64,000 bases of DNA. Origin: Flavobacterium hibisci. Its GTDB lineage: Bacteria; Bacteroidota; Bacteroidia; Flavobacteriales; Flavobacteriaceae. The notes beneath the pieces are model-generated. The model searched no databases and was not told the origin of the DNA. It worked only from the letters and a program-made list of their open reading frames with translations. Within the stretch, counting starts at the first letter, position 1. Every line of letters begins with the position of its first letter. Shown here piece by piece: positions 55,101 through 62,512 of the stretch. The translations under genes were made by a program, and so were the position numbers. The stretch lies in contig NZ_JAIQDW010000001.1 in the NCBI RefSeq assembly GCF_020026925.1, forward strand, positions 496,001 through 560,000, given 5' to 3'.

Positions 55101-55809
55101 ATGGTGACTTTTGCTTTTTTGGATTGGCTAACTTGATATCCGATCCCGGAAAATATCCCATCAGGCTTTTGTTGTTACCCGTTTTCTCTTTATTGCTTTC
55201 AGAACCGTATTCGAGTAAGAAAGACTGTTTTTTTAGCGTATATTTATTATTTGTACAATATTCAGGCTGCAGATAAAACACAGATTCAGGATCAGCACCA
55301 ATATCACCGTCACGACTAAATTTTTTACCGGTTGCACCGCCATACCCCCAGACCAAGTTTACTTTTTTAGGTATATTTTCACCATTGATTTTTACAATAA
55401 AACCCTCTTTTTCTTTTAAAGCCACGACATTTACAAACAGTTTTCCGCTACCTAAAATGAGATCCTGAATTTCATATTGCATTGTTCCCAATACATATTT
55501 GGTACTGATTTTTGCTGCTTCTGTAATCCATTTACTCTCTTTTTCATTTATTAAGCCAAATTTCAAATTCCCACCCATTCCCGGCATGTACATGGCAAAC
55601 TCCGGTAAATCACCGGTCTCAACCCTAAAACCAGTATTTGAGCCATACAACGCACGGTTGAATTTTCGGGTACCGTTTTTCAAAACAAAACTATTTCCCT
55701 CAGGAGCATAATGTATTTTACGCGGAGCTTTTTCCTGACCAATAATTAGCGCAGGGCATAGTAGTAATAAGCCAAAGAAAGTGTGAATAATATTGTTTTG
55801 GATTTTCAT
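52186..55809 (-). CDS. Very large secreted DUF4450 six-hairpin glycosidase-like protein
   Basis: A 1,207-residue exported protein (signal ending LIIGQ). It appears to match the DUF4450 group: an N-terminal beta-sandwich (residues 28-290, with FVLKNGTRKFNRALYGSNTGF), an (alpha/alpha)6 barrel at about 300-730 (WRGAYTADPLGWHDRAKTHF, DNDGLYDAYATIWASDALQYSGGG, WSINNVALAEQLHTSLAFWQGG) and several C-terminal beta-sandwich domains. Acidic residues in the barrel (Asp-Asn-Asp-Gly loop) are candidate calcium or catalytic sites. Substrate unknown; context points to pectin side chains. It is divergent from an acetylesterase gene with paired GTACAGGAT motifs between. Confidence 0.72.
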   Translation of the reverse strand: MKIQNNIIHTFFGLLLLCPALIIGQEKAPRKIHYAPEGNSFVLKNGTRKFNRALYGSNTGFRVETGDLPEFAMYMPGMGGNLKFGLINEKESKWITEAAKISTKYVLGTMQYEIQDLILGSGKLFVNVVALKEKEGFIVKINGENIPKKVNLVWGYGGATGKKFSRDGDIGADPESVFYLQPEYCTNNKYTLKKQSFLLEYGSESNKEKTGNNKSLMGYFPGSDIKLANPKKQKSPLELYSSNPENLTLITGKIPVSKKEIYWLFSSEDLKSDISQKGLSELYDKSVQETHLLANRVKITTPDPYINTLGSALSIAADGIWESPAYLHGAIAWRMYLNAWRGAYTADPLGWHDRAKTHFTSYSNSQVTTPENGPIVLDTVRNFARQKEVLGTSMFSSGYISRNPNKNTVAHHYDMNLVFFDQMLRQFKWTGDTSFMKEMWPTIQRHLNWEKRNFDPDNDGLYDAYATIWASDALQYSGGGVIHSSAYNFYANKTVAEVAKRIQIDENPFLKEADKILKASKDQLWIPKKGIFAEYKDALGNRLLHDVPGVWSIYHTIDSELSNPFESYQMLSYVDKQIPHIPISAEGLDKTDLYTISTTNWQPYTWSINNVALAEQLHTSLAFWQGGQSEKAFKMWESALIESMYLGASPGGFEQLLYQDAMRGELYRDFADPIGMASRTLVEGLFGIQPDALAAVLTIQPGFPSKWNHAALDIPDISIDFKRENKTDSYLIKNQFAAKMDLKLVVNAPFDGIENITVNGKSVSWKNIPESIGTPKIAVEIPYEADYDVKINWKGDALEDIQSVKSLTAGESFGITTTKAEIVSVYDPQSVLSEVSKNNKLYQAIAYGNQNKTFFIQLKQGDLAWWQPVDVNLKPKIESEIVQLKNNSVEISLKNNSESKIEGNVVFDASAKDNQQKISLSINQKETIVIPFEKLVPGTNKFSVKADSNTIKEVTFTNWDIPFNHSKKQEAILLSSFFNSKVTDVFNEKYLSPRPQTVTLQLPINGIGNWCYPNVSVKLDDSGLRQKAKSTGEIITPEGIVFKTPSDANQKNIVFTSQWDNFPKSVNIPLSGKASHIYFMLAGTTNPMQSRIVNGEIEVNYTDGTSEILQFKNPENWWPIEQDYFVDGLAFTTDAPKPPRVYLKSGEVSRTFKDFTTIKGFSNFGIDGGAGTILDLPLNKDKTLKSLTLKAIANDVVIGLMSTTLIR

Positions 55810-55902
55810 AAAATTTAAGAATCAAAAGGCACATAATCATTATCAAACACCTGATAGTTTTGATAATTTAAACGCAATTTCTTCGTTTTTTTATGGTATT
55901 GC

Positions 55903-55911
55903 ATCCTGTAC
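55903..55911. promoter_or_regulatory. GTACAGGAT motif, copy in divergent region
   Basis: Plus strand ATCCTGTAC; on the minus strand AGGTAGGTACAGGATGCA. Lies 94 bp from the DUF4450 start and shares the core with 37020-37028 and 55968-55976. Confidence 0.4.
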
Positions 55912-55963
55912 CTACCTGATTTTTTCAATATCATAATTTATATTCTTTTATTTTTTTAACATC

Positions 55964-55980
55964 ATAGTACAGGATACTAT
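55964..55980. promoter_or_regulatory. Palindromic GTACAGGAT operator candidate before the acetylesterase gene
   Basis: ATAGTA-CAGGA-TACTAT is a perfect six-base inverted repeat around a five-base centre. It ends 16 bases upstream of the -7 box at 55997, covering the place of the -33 element, which suits a repressor or an activator that replaces a missing -33 box. Confidence 0.45.
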
Positions 55981-55996
55981 ATAAATAAGTAACCGT

Positions 55997-56004
55997 TAGT
56001 TTTG
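55997..56004 (+). promoter_or_regulatory. -7 box TAGTTTTG for the acetylesterase gene
   Basis: Matches TAnnTTTG. Transcription would start near 56011, about 23 bases before the TTG start codon at 56034. No TTTG is found at -33; the palindrome at 55964-55980 is there instead. Confidence 0.45.
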
Positions 56005-56033
56005 ATTTTACAATAATTTTAAAAAAGAAAAAC

Positions 56034-57377
56034 TTGATAAAATTTAAAACTTCCTTTTGTCTATTGTTTTGGTTAATGATGCAGGTAAATCTATTTGCAT
56101 TAAACACTAATTCTTTAACTGAAATTAATCCAAATGACAATACTGAAAGTCAGTTGTTTAATTTTGGAACTGCATTAAAAAATAAAAAAGGGATAACAGT
56201 AGATACACCTTTACTATATGATGCTGCTAAAGGATATGGTTTTGATCTTAATTCGGCATCGAATGTAAAAATCAACCCGAATACATTTTCTGCCATTAAA
56301 CCAACTTATTTTTCTGTAAAACTTCCAGAAGGAAATTATCAGGTTGAAGTGGTTATGGGAAATTCTGAAAAAGCATCAAATATTACCATAAAAGCGGAGT
56401 CAAGAAGATTAATGCTGGATCAGCTTTCAATAAAAAAAGGAAAACCTGTAACCAAAATTTTCAATGTCAATGTGAGAACCCCAAAAATTAATGATACCCA
56501 GAATGTTTCACTAAAAGACAGGGAAAAAGATATCCTGAACTGGGATGATAAACTTACACTGGAATTTTTAGGAGATGTTACTATTCAAACTATAAAAATT
56601 ACCAAAAAAGACAATCTTACAGTTGTTTATCTTGCCGGAGATTCAACCGTTACCGATCAGGATGTGGAACCATGGGCTTCGTGGGGGCAATTTATTACGA
56701 ATTATTTTGACGAAACAGTTGTGGTAGCCAATTATGCAGTTTCAGGTTCAGCGCTGAGTTCTTTTAAAGGTGGAAACCGTTTAAAAAAGATTCTCTCACT
56801 AATTAAAAAAGGAGATTATCTGTTTGTCGAATTTGGGCATAATGACGAAAAAATTAAAGGAGAAGGAAACGGTGCCTGGGGATCATATTCTACTTTGTTA
56901 GCCGAATTTGTTCAGTGTGCCAGAGATAAAGGGGCGATTCCGGTTTTGGTAACACCAACACAAAGACGATCTTTCAATGAAAACGGAACTTTAAAAGAAA
57001 CACATGGTGATTTTCCTGCTGCCATGCGAACTGTTGCAGAAAAAAGTAATGTAGCACTTATTGACATTACCAAAATAACAACTGAATTATACGAAACCTG
57101 GGGCGATGAGCCGTCAAGAAAGGCTTTTGTACAATATCCTGCGAATACTTTTCCGGGACAAGTAAAAGCTTTGGAGGATAATACTCATTTTAATAGCTTT
57201 GGAGCAAACGAAATAGCGCTTTGTGTTTTGAAAGGAATTCGCGAACTTGATATTCCGTTAAAAAAGCAAATTCAAAAAGAAGTTCCAGATTACAATCCGA
57301 AGAAACCAAATTACATTTCAAACTGGACACTTCCGATGAGTGACCGCTATGAAGTTACTAAACCAGATGGCAACTAA
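56034..57377 (+). CDS. SGNH-hydrolase rhamnogalacturonan acetylesterase with N-terminal binding domain
   Basis: A 447-residue exported esterase that probably removes acetyl groups from rhamnogalacturonan. Residues 1-23 form the signal peptide, starting from a TTG preceded by an AAAGAAAA purine run; the next ATG lies inside the signal helix, so TTG is preferred. Residues 32-190 are a galactose-binding-like beta-sandwich (FNFGTALKNKKGITVDTPL). Residues 197-435 are the CE12-type SGNH domain: GDST with Ser204, NYAVSGSAL, EFGHNDEK and the C-terminal DNTHFNSFGA Asp/His pair. It is followed after 22 bp by the GH2 gene. Confidence 0.9.
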   Translation: MIKFKTSFCLLFWLMMQVNLFALNTNSLTEINPNDNTESQLFNFGTALKNKKGITVDTPLLYDAAKGYGFDLNSASNVKINPNTFSAIKPTYFSVKLPEGNYQVEVVMGNSEKASNITIKAESRRLMLDQLSIKKGKPVTKIFNVNVRTPKINDTQNVSLKDREKDILNWDDKLTLEFLGDVTIQTIKITKKDNLTVVYLAGDSTVTDQDVEPWASWGQFITNYFDETVVVANYAVSGSALSSFKGGNRLKKILSLIKKGDYLFVEFGHNDEKIKGEGNGAWGSYSTLLAEFVQCARDKGAIPVLVTPTQRRSFNENGTLKETHGDFPAAMRTVAEKSNVALIDITKITTELYETWGDEPSRKAFVQYPANTFPGQVKALEDNTHFNSFGANEIALCVLKGIRELDIPLKKQIQKEVPDYNPKKPNYISNWTLPMSDRYEVTKPDGN

Positions 57378-57399
57378 ACCATTATAGAAACACCTATTT

Positions 57400-60255
57400 A
57401 TGTTACTTAAAAACACTATTCAAAACTTCACAATTGCTGCCTTTGCTTTATTTTTTTATCAAAACAGCACAGCACAGCAAACTGATAAAGTTTACCTTTC
57501 CGGAAAAGATTTTGAACATCCTGTACAATGGGATTTCTTTTGTACCGGAGGCAATAACAGTCAAAAATGGTCTAAAATAAACGTTCCTTCCCAATGGGAA
57601 TTAGAAGGTTTTGGTGAATATACTTATGGAAGATGGTACAAAGAACTGAACCAAAAAGAACCGAGTAAGGAAGAAGGTTTGTATAAATTTGAATTTGAAG
57701 TTCCTGCAGATTATAAAGACAAAGTGGTTCAGATTGTGTTTGGTGGAGCGATGACGGATACCGAAGTAAAAGTCAACGGAAAGCTGGCAGGAGCTATTCA
57801 TCAAGGAGGTTTTTACGAATTTAAATATGATATTTCGTCTTTATTGAAATTCGGTTCTAAAAATACGTTAGAAGTTCATGTCTGGAAACATTCTGCCAAT
57901 AAATCAGTAAATGCAGCCGAAAGAAGAGCGGATTGGTGGCTCTTTGGCGGAATTTATCGTCCGGTTTGGTTAGAAGTTTCCCCTAAAACGCATATTGAGC
58001 ATATTGCTGTAAATCCAAAAATGGACGGTTCGATTACAGTCGATCTGAGCCTTAAAAACGTTTTCAAAAATGCTGTTTTAGAAGCTACTTTGAAAGGTTT
58101 AAACGGAGAAAATTTCCAAACTTTTACTTTTCCGATAAAAGCAAAAACCACAAAGGAATCAATAGCAGCGCAATGGAAAAACATCAAACCATGGAATCCG
58201 GAAAGTCCGAATTTATATGATCTGGAACTGGTTTTAAAACATAACGGAAACATCGTTCATAAATACGACAAACGAATTGGTTTCAGAACTTTAGAATTCA
58301 AAAAACAAGACGGAATTTATGTAAATGGTACCAAAATTGTGATGAAAGGCATCAACCGTCATTCTTTCTGGCCTGAAGGCGGAAGAAGCACCAGTAAACG
58401 CATCAGCGAAATGGACGGTAAATTACTGAAGGACATGAACATGAATGCCGTGAGAGGACATTATCCGCCGGACACTCACTTTTTAGAAGTTTGTGACTCT
58501 TTAGGTCTTTTTGTCTTGAACGAACTTGCCGGCTGGCAAAACTCTTACGATACTGAAACTGGAACTAAGCTGGTTACAGAAATGGTTGTCCGCGATGTTA
58601 ATCATCCATCAGTAATTATCTGGGACAATGGTAACGAAGGCGGATGGAATTATAATGTTGATAAAGTTTTTGAAGATAATGACCCTCAAAAAAGAATCGT
58701 CATCCACCCTTGGGCTGATTTTAACGGCTGGGATACGCACCACTACCCTACTTATTTAACTGGAATGCATCGTTTTAATGCCGGAGAAAATGTATTTTTT
58801 CCAACAGAATTCATGCACGGAACCTATGATAACGGACACGGAGCAGCTCTGGAAGATTTCTGGACCAGATACAAACAAAGTCCGCTTTTTGCAGGAGGAT
58901 TTATGTGGGCAATGTTAGACGAAGCAGTTTTCCGTTCAGACTGGAAAGGTGATACCAAATTTGATTCCAAAGGTTCTTTGGCAGCAGACGGAATTTTAGG
59001 ACCGCACCGTGAAAGAGAAGGCAGTTATTATACCGTAAAAGAAGTCTGGGCCCCGATTCAGTTTCAGCCTAAACAAGTAAATCCAGATTTTGATGGCTCT
59101 TTCTTAATTACAAACGACTATCTTTTCAGCAATCTGAATTCCTGTAAAATGGAGTTTAAAGTACTGAAATGTGATAATGATGTTTTATATACTAACGGAA
59201 CTTCAAAGGAAATCAGTTCAGGTAAAATTGAAATTCCGGGTATTGATCCGGGCGAAACACGCAAAATTAAATTCGCTGTTCCTTCTAATTTTGCTGAAGG
59301 TGATATTTTATCCATTACAGCTCATGATCAGTTTAACAATGAAATTTATACCTGGACATGGCCTATTCATAAAGCAAAATATTATGCAGCTAAATTTTTA
59401 GCAATTCAGAATACAAAAGCAAAAGCTTCGGGAACAAAAGCAGGTAATGAAATTACCTTAAAAGGAAATGATGTTACAGTTGTTTTAGATGCCACAACTG
59501 GAGAAATTACTTCAGTTAAAAATGGCACAGCTACCATTCCGTTGACAAATGGTCCAAGACCAATCGGAATGAAAGCCAAATTAAAAGACATTCAGGTTTC
59601 TCAGGAAGGCGATAAAGCGATTTGTACAATATCATACACTGGAGGTTTATCATCAATCAAATGGATTATGGAACCGGACGGGAGATTTAAAATGGAATTG
59701 ATTGCCCTTAAAAATGCTTCGGGCGGAGAAGGTTTTGACGGTGCGTTTTTTGAAGATAAAATAAACTCCTGGGGTGTTACTTTTAGTTTTCCTGAAAAAG
59801 ACGTAACCGGCATCAAATGGTTTGGAAAAGGCCCCTACCATGTCTGGAAAAACAGACTAAAAGGAACTACTTTCGGTATCTGGGAAAAAGATTATAACAC
59901 CACTATAACCGGAGAAAGTTTTGAAAATCTGATCTATCCCGAATTCAAAGGATATCACGCTAATTTATTGGGAGCAAACTTAAAAGCAGGAGCTTCATCT
60001 TTTAAAGTTTTCAGTGAATCTGATAATTTGTTTTTGAGATTATTCACACCTGATTTGCCTAAAAATGGTTTCGCAGGTAGTTATCCGCAGCCAGCATTTC
60101 CGGAAGGAGATATTTCGTTCATGTATGAAATTCCGGCTATGAGAGATTTCAAACCTTTGGAGCATCAGGGACCAGAAAGTCAGGCCACCAATATTCGTAT
60201 CAAAAGCGGTGATGACGGAATCAAAATGAATTTATGGTTTGATTTTAGGAAGTAA
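57400..60255 (+). CDS. Secreted GH2 family glycoside hydrolase
   Basis: A 951-residue exported GH2 enzyme (signal ending NSTAQ). Domain order: sugar-binding domain (35-195, with FGEYTYGRWYKE), immunoglobulin-like domain (200-298), TIM barrel (300-570), and C-terminal beta domains including a beta-galactosidase small-chain-like domain (about 675-940). The acid/base is Glu413 in DNGNEGGW and the nucleophile Glu470 in FFPTEFMHG. The Asn-Arg-His-Ser-Phe segment GINRHSFWPEGGR is a family signature. In this place it probably removes galactose or a uronic acid from rhamnogalacturonan oligomers. It is in one operon with the acetylesterase before it. Confidence 0.92.
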   Translation: MLLKNTIQNFTIAAFALFFYQNSTAQQTDKVYLSGKDFEHPVQWDFFCTGGNNSQKWSKINVPSQWELEGFGEYTYGRWYKELNQKEPSKEEGLYKFEFEVPADYKDKVVQIVFGGAMTDTEVKVNGKLAGAIHQGGFYEFKYDISSLLKFGSKNTLEVHVWKHSANKSVNAAERRADWWLFGGIYRPVWLEVSPKTHIEHIAVNPKMDGSITVDLSLKNVFKNAVLEATLKGLNGENFQTFTFPIKAKTTKESIAAQWKNIKPWNPESPNLYDLELVLKHNGNIVHKYDKRIGFRTLEFKKQDGIYVNGTKIVMKGINRHSFWPEGGRSTSKRISEMDGKLLKDMNMNAVRGHYPPDTHFLEVCDSLGLFVLNELAGWQNSYDTETGTKLVTEMVVRDVNHPSVIIWDNGNEGGWNYNVDKVFEDNDPQKRIVIHPWADFNGWDTHHYPTYLTGMHRFNAGENVFFPTEFMHGTYDNGHGAALEDFWTRYKQSPLFAGGFMWAMLDEAVFRSDWKGDTKFDSKGSLAADGILGPHREREGSYYTVKEVWAPIQFQPKQVNPDFDGSFLITNDYLFSNLNSCKMEFKVLKCDNDVLYTNGTSKEISSGKIEIPGIDPGETRKIKFAVPSNFAEGDILSITAHDQFNNEIYTWTWPIHKAKYYAAKFLAIQNTKAKASGTKAGNEITLKGNDVTVVLDATTGEITSVKNGTATIPLTNGPRPIGMKAKLKDIQVSQEGDKAICTISYTGGLSSIKWIMEPDGRFKMELIALKNASGGEGFDGAFFEDKINSWGVTFSFPEKDVTGIKWFGKGPYHVWKNRLKGTTFGIWEKDYNTTITGESFENLIYPEFKGYHANLLGANLKAGASSFKVFSESDNLFLRLFTPDLPKNGFAGSYPQPAFPEGDISFMYEIPAMRDFKPLEHQGPESQATNIRIKSGDDGIKMNLWFDFRK

Positions 60256-60321
60256 AAATTTTGTTTCAGGTTTGGGTTTGTTTTAGGTTTCAGATTAAAC
60301 AAATACTTATCACAAAGTAAA

Positions 60322-60412
60322 TGTCATTTTGACGAAGGAGAAATCGCTGAGAGAAAACAGCTTACTGTTGTAGAGTTTCTAGTGTGATTTCTCCCAAAAG
60401 GTCGAAATGACA
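60322..60412. repeat. Palindromic intergenic repeat, copy 3
   Basis: TGTCATTTTGACGAAGGAGA on the left and TTCTCCCAAAAGGTCGAAAT followed by GACA on the right form the arms, around a centre with CTTACTGTTGTAGAGTTTCT. It matches the copies at 14713 and 49716. The right arm contains an ATG that would wrongly extend the next gene. Confidence 0.75.
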
Positions 60413-60472
60413 AAAAATTACATTTGCATCTTACATTTCACAAAATACATTTCACATTTTACAACCCACAAT

Positions 60473-61981
60473 ATGAAATCGATTAAAATAATTACAATAC
60501 TACTTTTAGGATTATTATTTTTCAATTTTACTCCAAAACAAAAAGACAACAACAAACCTACCGTTTACACCGTAGGCGATTCCACTGTAAAAAATGGTCG
60601 TGGTGACGGATCCGGCGGACTTTGGGGCTGGGGAGATTATATCGGGCAGTTTTTGGATACTACGAAAATCCGAATCGAAAATCATGCTTTGGGCGGTACC
60701 AGCAGCAGGACTTTTCAGGATAAAGGTTTGTGGACAGCGGTTTTAAACAAACTTAAGAAAGGCGATTATGTACTGATTCAGTTTGGCCATAATGATGATG
60801 GTCCTTTAAACGATACCCTTCGTGCTCGAGGAACAATTAAAGGGATCGGAAACGAAACACAGGAAATCGACAACTTGCTTACTAAAAAGCATGAAACAGT
60901 ACACACCTATGGCTGGTACATTCAGAAAGTGGTTCAGGAAGCGAAATCAAAAGGCGCTATTCCGATTATTTGTTCACCAATTCCAAGAAATGACTGGAAA
61001 GAAGGAAAAGTTCCACGCAACAATAAATCGTATGGATTGTGGGCGAAACAAATCGCCGAAAAAGAAAAGGTAACTTTTATCGAATTAAACGATAAGATGG
61101 CGATTGAAATGGAAAAGTTAGGTGAAGCAAAAGTAACCGGAACTTATTTCTACAAAAAAGATCATACGCATCCTTCTGCAAAAGGAGCTGTATTAGCTGC
61201 TTCTCTAATAGTCAATGAACTTAAATCAAGCAAAAATTCTTTAAAAAAATATATTTTAAAAAACCCAAAAATTGTATTGCCTGTTAAGAAAAAAGTCTTT
61301 TTAATTGGCGATTCAACTATGGCGAACAATAAGAATGAAAATGCTGTAGGTTGGGGATTTGCCTTTCCTCAATATTGTGATACTACCCGAATTGAAGTGA
61401 TCAATAAAGCCCGTGGCGGCAGAAGTACCAGAACATTTGAGAAAGAAGGTTTATGGACTGAGGTAAGAAACCAGCTTAAACCGGGAGATTATATCATGAT
61501 TCAGTTTGGTCATAATGATGCAGGAGCTGTTGACAAGGAGAAATTCAGAGGTTCATTAAAAGGCAATGGTGATGAAACTCAGGTAGTGGTTCGTGACAGT
61601 ATAACAGAAACCGTTCATACTTTTGGGTGGTATATGCAGAAATTCATCAGGGAAGCCAAAGAAAAAGGTGCTATTCCGATTGTTTTAAGCCAGACGCCAA
61701 GAAACGAATGGCCAAACGACAAAGTAGAACGCAGAACTGATACGTACGGAAACTGGTCCAAAATTGCAGCGGAAAGAGAAAAAGCTTTTTATATTGATTT
61801 GAATGAAATTGTAGCTTTGAAATATGAAGCTTTAGGCAAAGAAAAAGTAAAAGCGTTTTTCCCGAAAGACCACACGCACACCGGAGTTGAAGGTGCTGCT
61901 TTTAATGCTCTTGCGGTAGCCGAAAGTCTTAAAAAGATAAAAGATTGCGGGCTTAGGGAATATATTGAAATTCCGAACTAA
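60473..61981 (+). CDS. Tandem double-domain SGNH rhamnogalacturonan acetylesterase
   Basis: A 502-residue exported protein with two complete CE12-like SGNH domains. Start at ATG 60473 gives a normal signal peptide (MKSIKIITILLLGLLFFNF); the upstream in-frame ATG at 60407 lies in a repeat and a low-complexity spacer and is rejected. Domain 1 covers residues 30-255: GDST with Ser37, GGTSSRT, FGHNDDG, DHTHPSAKG at 230. Domain 2 covers 274-500: GDST with Ser281, GGRSTRT, FGHNDAG, DHTHTGVEG at 466. Both catalytic triads look intact. The domains are clearly homologous, implying an internal duplication. Likely deacetylates rhamnogalacturonan-I. Confidence 0.92.
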   Translation: MKSIKIITILLLGLLFFNFTPKQKDNNKPTVYTVGDSTVKNGRGDGSGGLWGWGDYIGQFLDTTKIRIENHALGGTSSRTFQDKGLWTAVLNKLKKGDYVLIQFGHNDDGPLNDTLRARGTIKGIGNETQEIDNLLTKKHETVHTYGWYIQKVVQEAKSKGAIPIICSPIPRNDWKEGKVPRNNKSYGLWAKQIAEKEKVTFIELNDKMAIEMEKLGEAKVTGTYFYKKDHTHPSAKGAVLAASLIVNELKSSKNSLKKYILKNPKIVLPVKKKVFLIGDSTMANNKNENAVGWGFAFPQYCDTTRIEVINKARGGRSTRTFEKEGLWTEVRNQLKPGDYIMIQFGHNDAGAVDKEKFRGSLKGNGDETQVVVRDSITETVHTFGWYMQKFIREAKEKGAIPIVLSQTPRNEWPNDKVERRTDTYGNWSKIAAEREKAFYIDLNEIVALKYEALGKEKVKAFFPKDHTHTGVEGAAFNALAVAESLKKIKDCGLREYIEIPN

Positions 61982-62104
61982 GCTATAAAGGCAATCTGTA
62001 AAATATAAAATGTCAGATGTTATCTCAGATGAATATAAATTTGTGAATGTAAACTTTTCACTTTTGACTTTCGCCTTTTCACTTTTCGCTTTCTTAATAA
62101 AAAA

Positions 62105-62131
62105 AAACCTCGTTCAAATTAAACGAGGTTT
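62105..62131. terminator. Bidirectional terminator between acetylesterase and H1-like gene
   Basis: AAACCTCGTT and AACGAGGTTT, perfect 10-base arms with a 7-base loop, A-run on the left and TTT on the right; lies between convergent genes. Confidence 0.85.
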
Positions 62132-62137
62132 TTAGTA

Positions 62138-62314
62138 TTATTTTTTTGATTCTTCGATAGAAACTTTTCTAAACTCTTTTAAAAGTTTTTCAATCTCTAA
62201 AGATGATTTACGTGCTCTTGCTCCTGCTGCTTTAACACCTTTTTCAGATAATGATTCAGATTCTGTTTTGAATACTTCTAATTCAGCGTTGATTTTTACT
62301 AATAGATCTTTCAT
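62138..62314 (-). CDS. Histone H1-like (Hc1-type) small DNA-associated protein
   Basis: A 58-residue helical, charge-rich protein of the histone H1-like family found widely in Flavobacteriia. It starts at the ATG 62312-62314 (MKDLLVKINAELEVF); an upstream in-frame ATG at 62341 would add nine residues without support and would overlap the promoter. The GVKAAGARARKSSLEIEKLLKEFR segment is the conserved basic core. Probably a nucleoid-associated protein. Confidence 0.82.
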   Translation of the reverse strand: MKDLLVKINAELEVFKTESESLSEKGVKAAGARARKSSLEIEKLLKEFRKVSIEESKK

Positions 62315-62338
62315 GCTTATATATGTTAAATTAAGTGG

Positions 62339-62346
62339 CAAAAATA
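62339..62346 (-). promoter_or_regulatory. -7 box TATTTTTG for the H1-like gene
   Basis: The minus strand reads TATTTTTG, matching TAnnTTTG. Transcription would start near 62332, 18 bases before the start codon at 62314. No clear -33 element is seen. Confidence 0.4.
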
Positions 62347-62512
62347 AAAGTTTGCTCTATAGATAACGTAAGTTTAGTGTTAAAATTATCACAGTTTTTT
62401 GCAATTGAGTTACTATTATTTTTTTTATGCTTTTCACTCCTAAAAACCAGATGATTACAAAATATAAAAAAGTTACATTTCTAAATAATATTTCAGACAC
62501 AGCCCTAAAAAC

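Noticed and set aside
60407..60472. Upstream start for the tandem acetylesterase
   Set aside because: The added 22 residues come from the arm of a palindromic repeat and a TACATTTCACA spacer; the ATG at 60473 gives a proper signal peptide.
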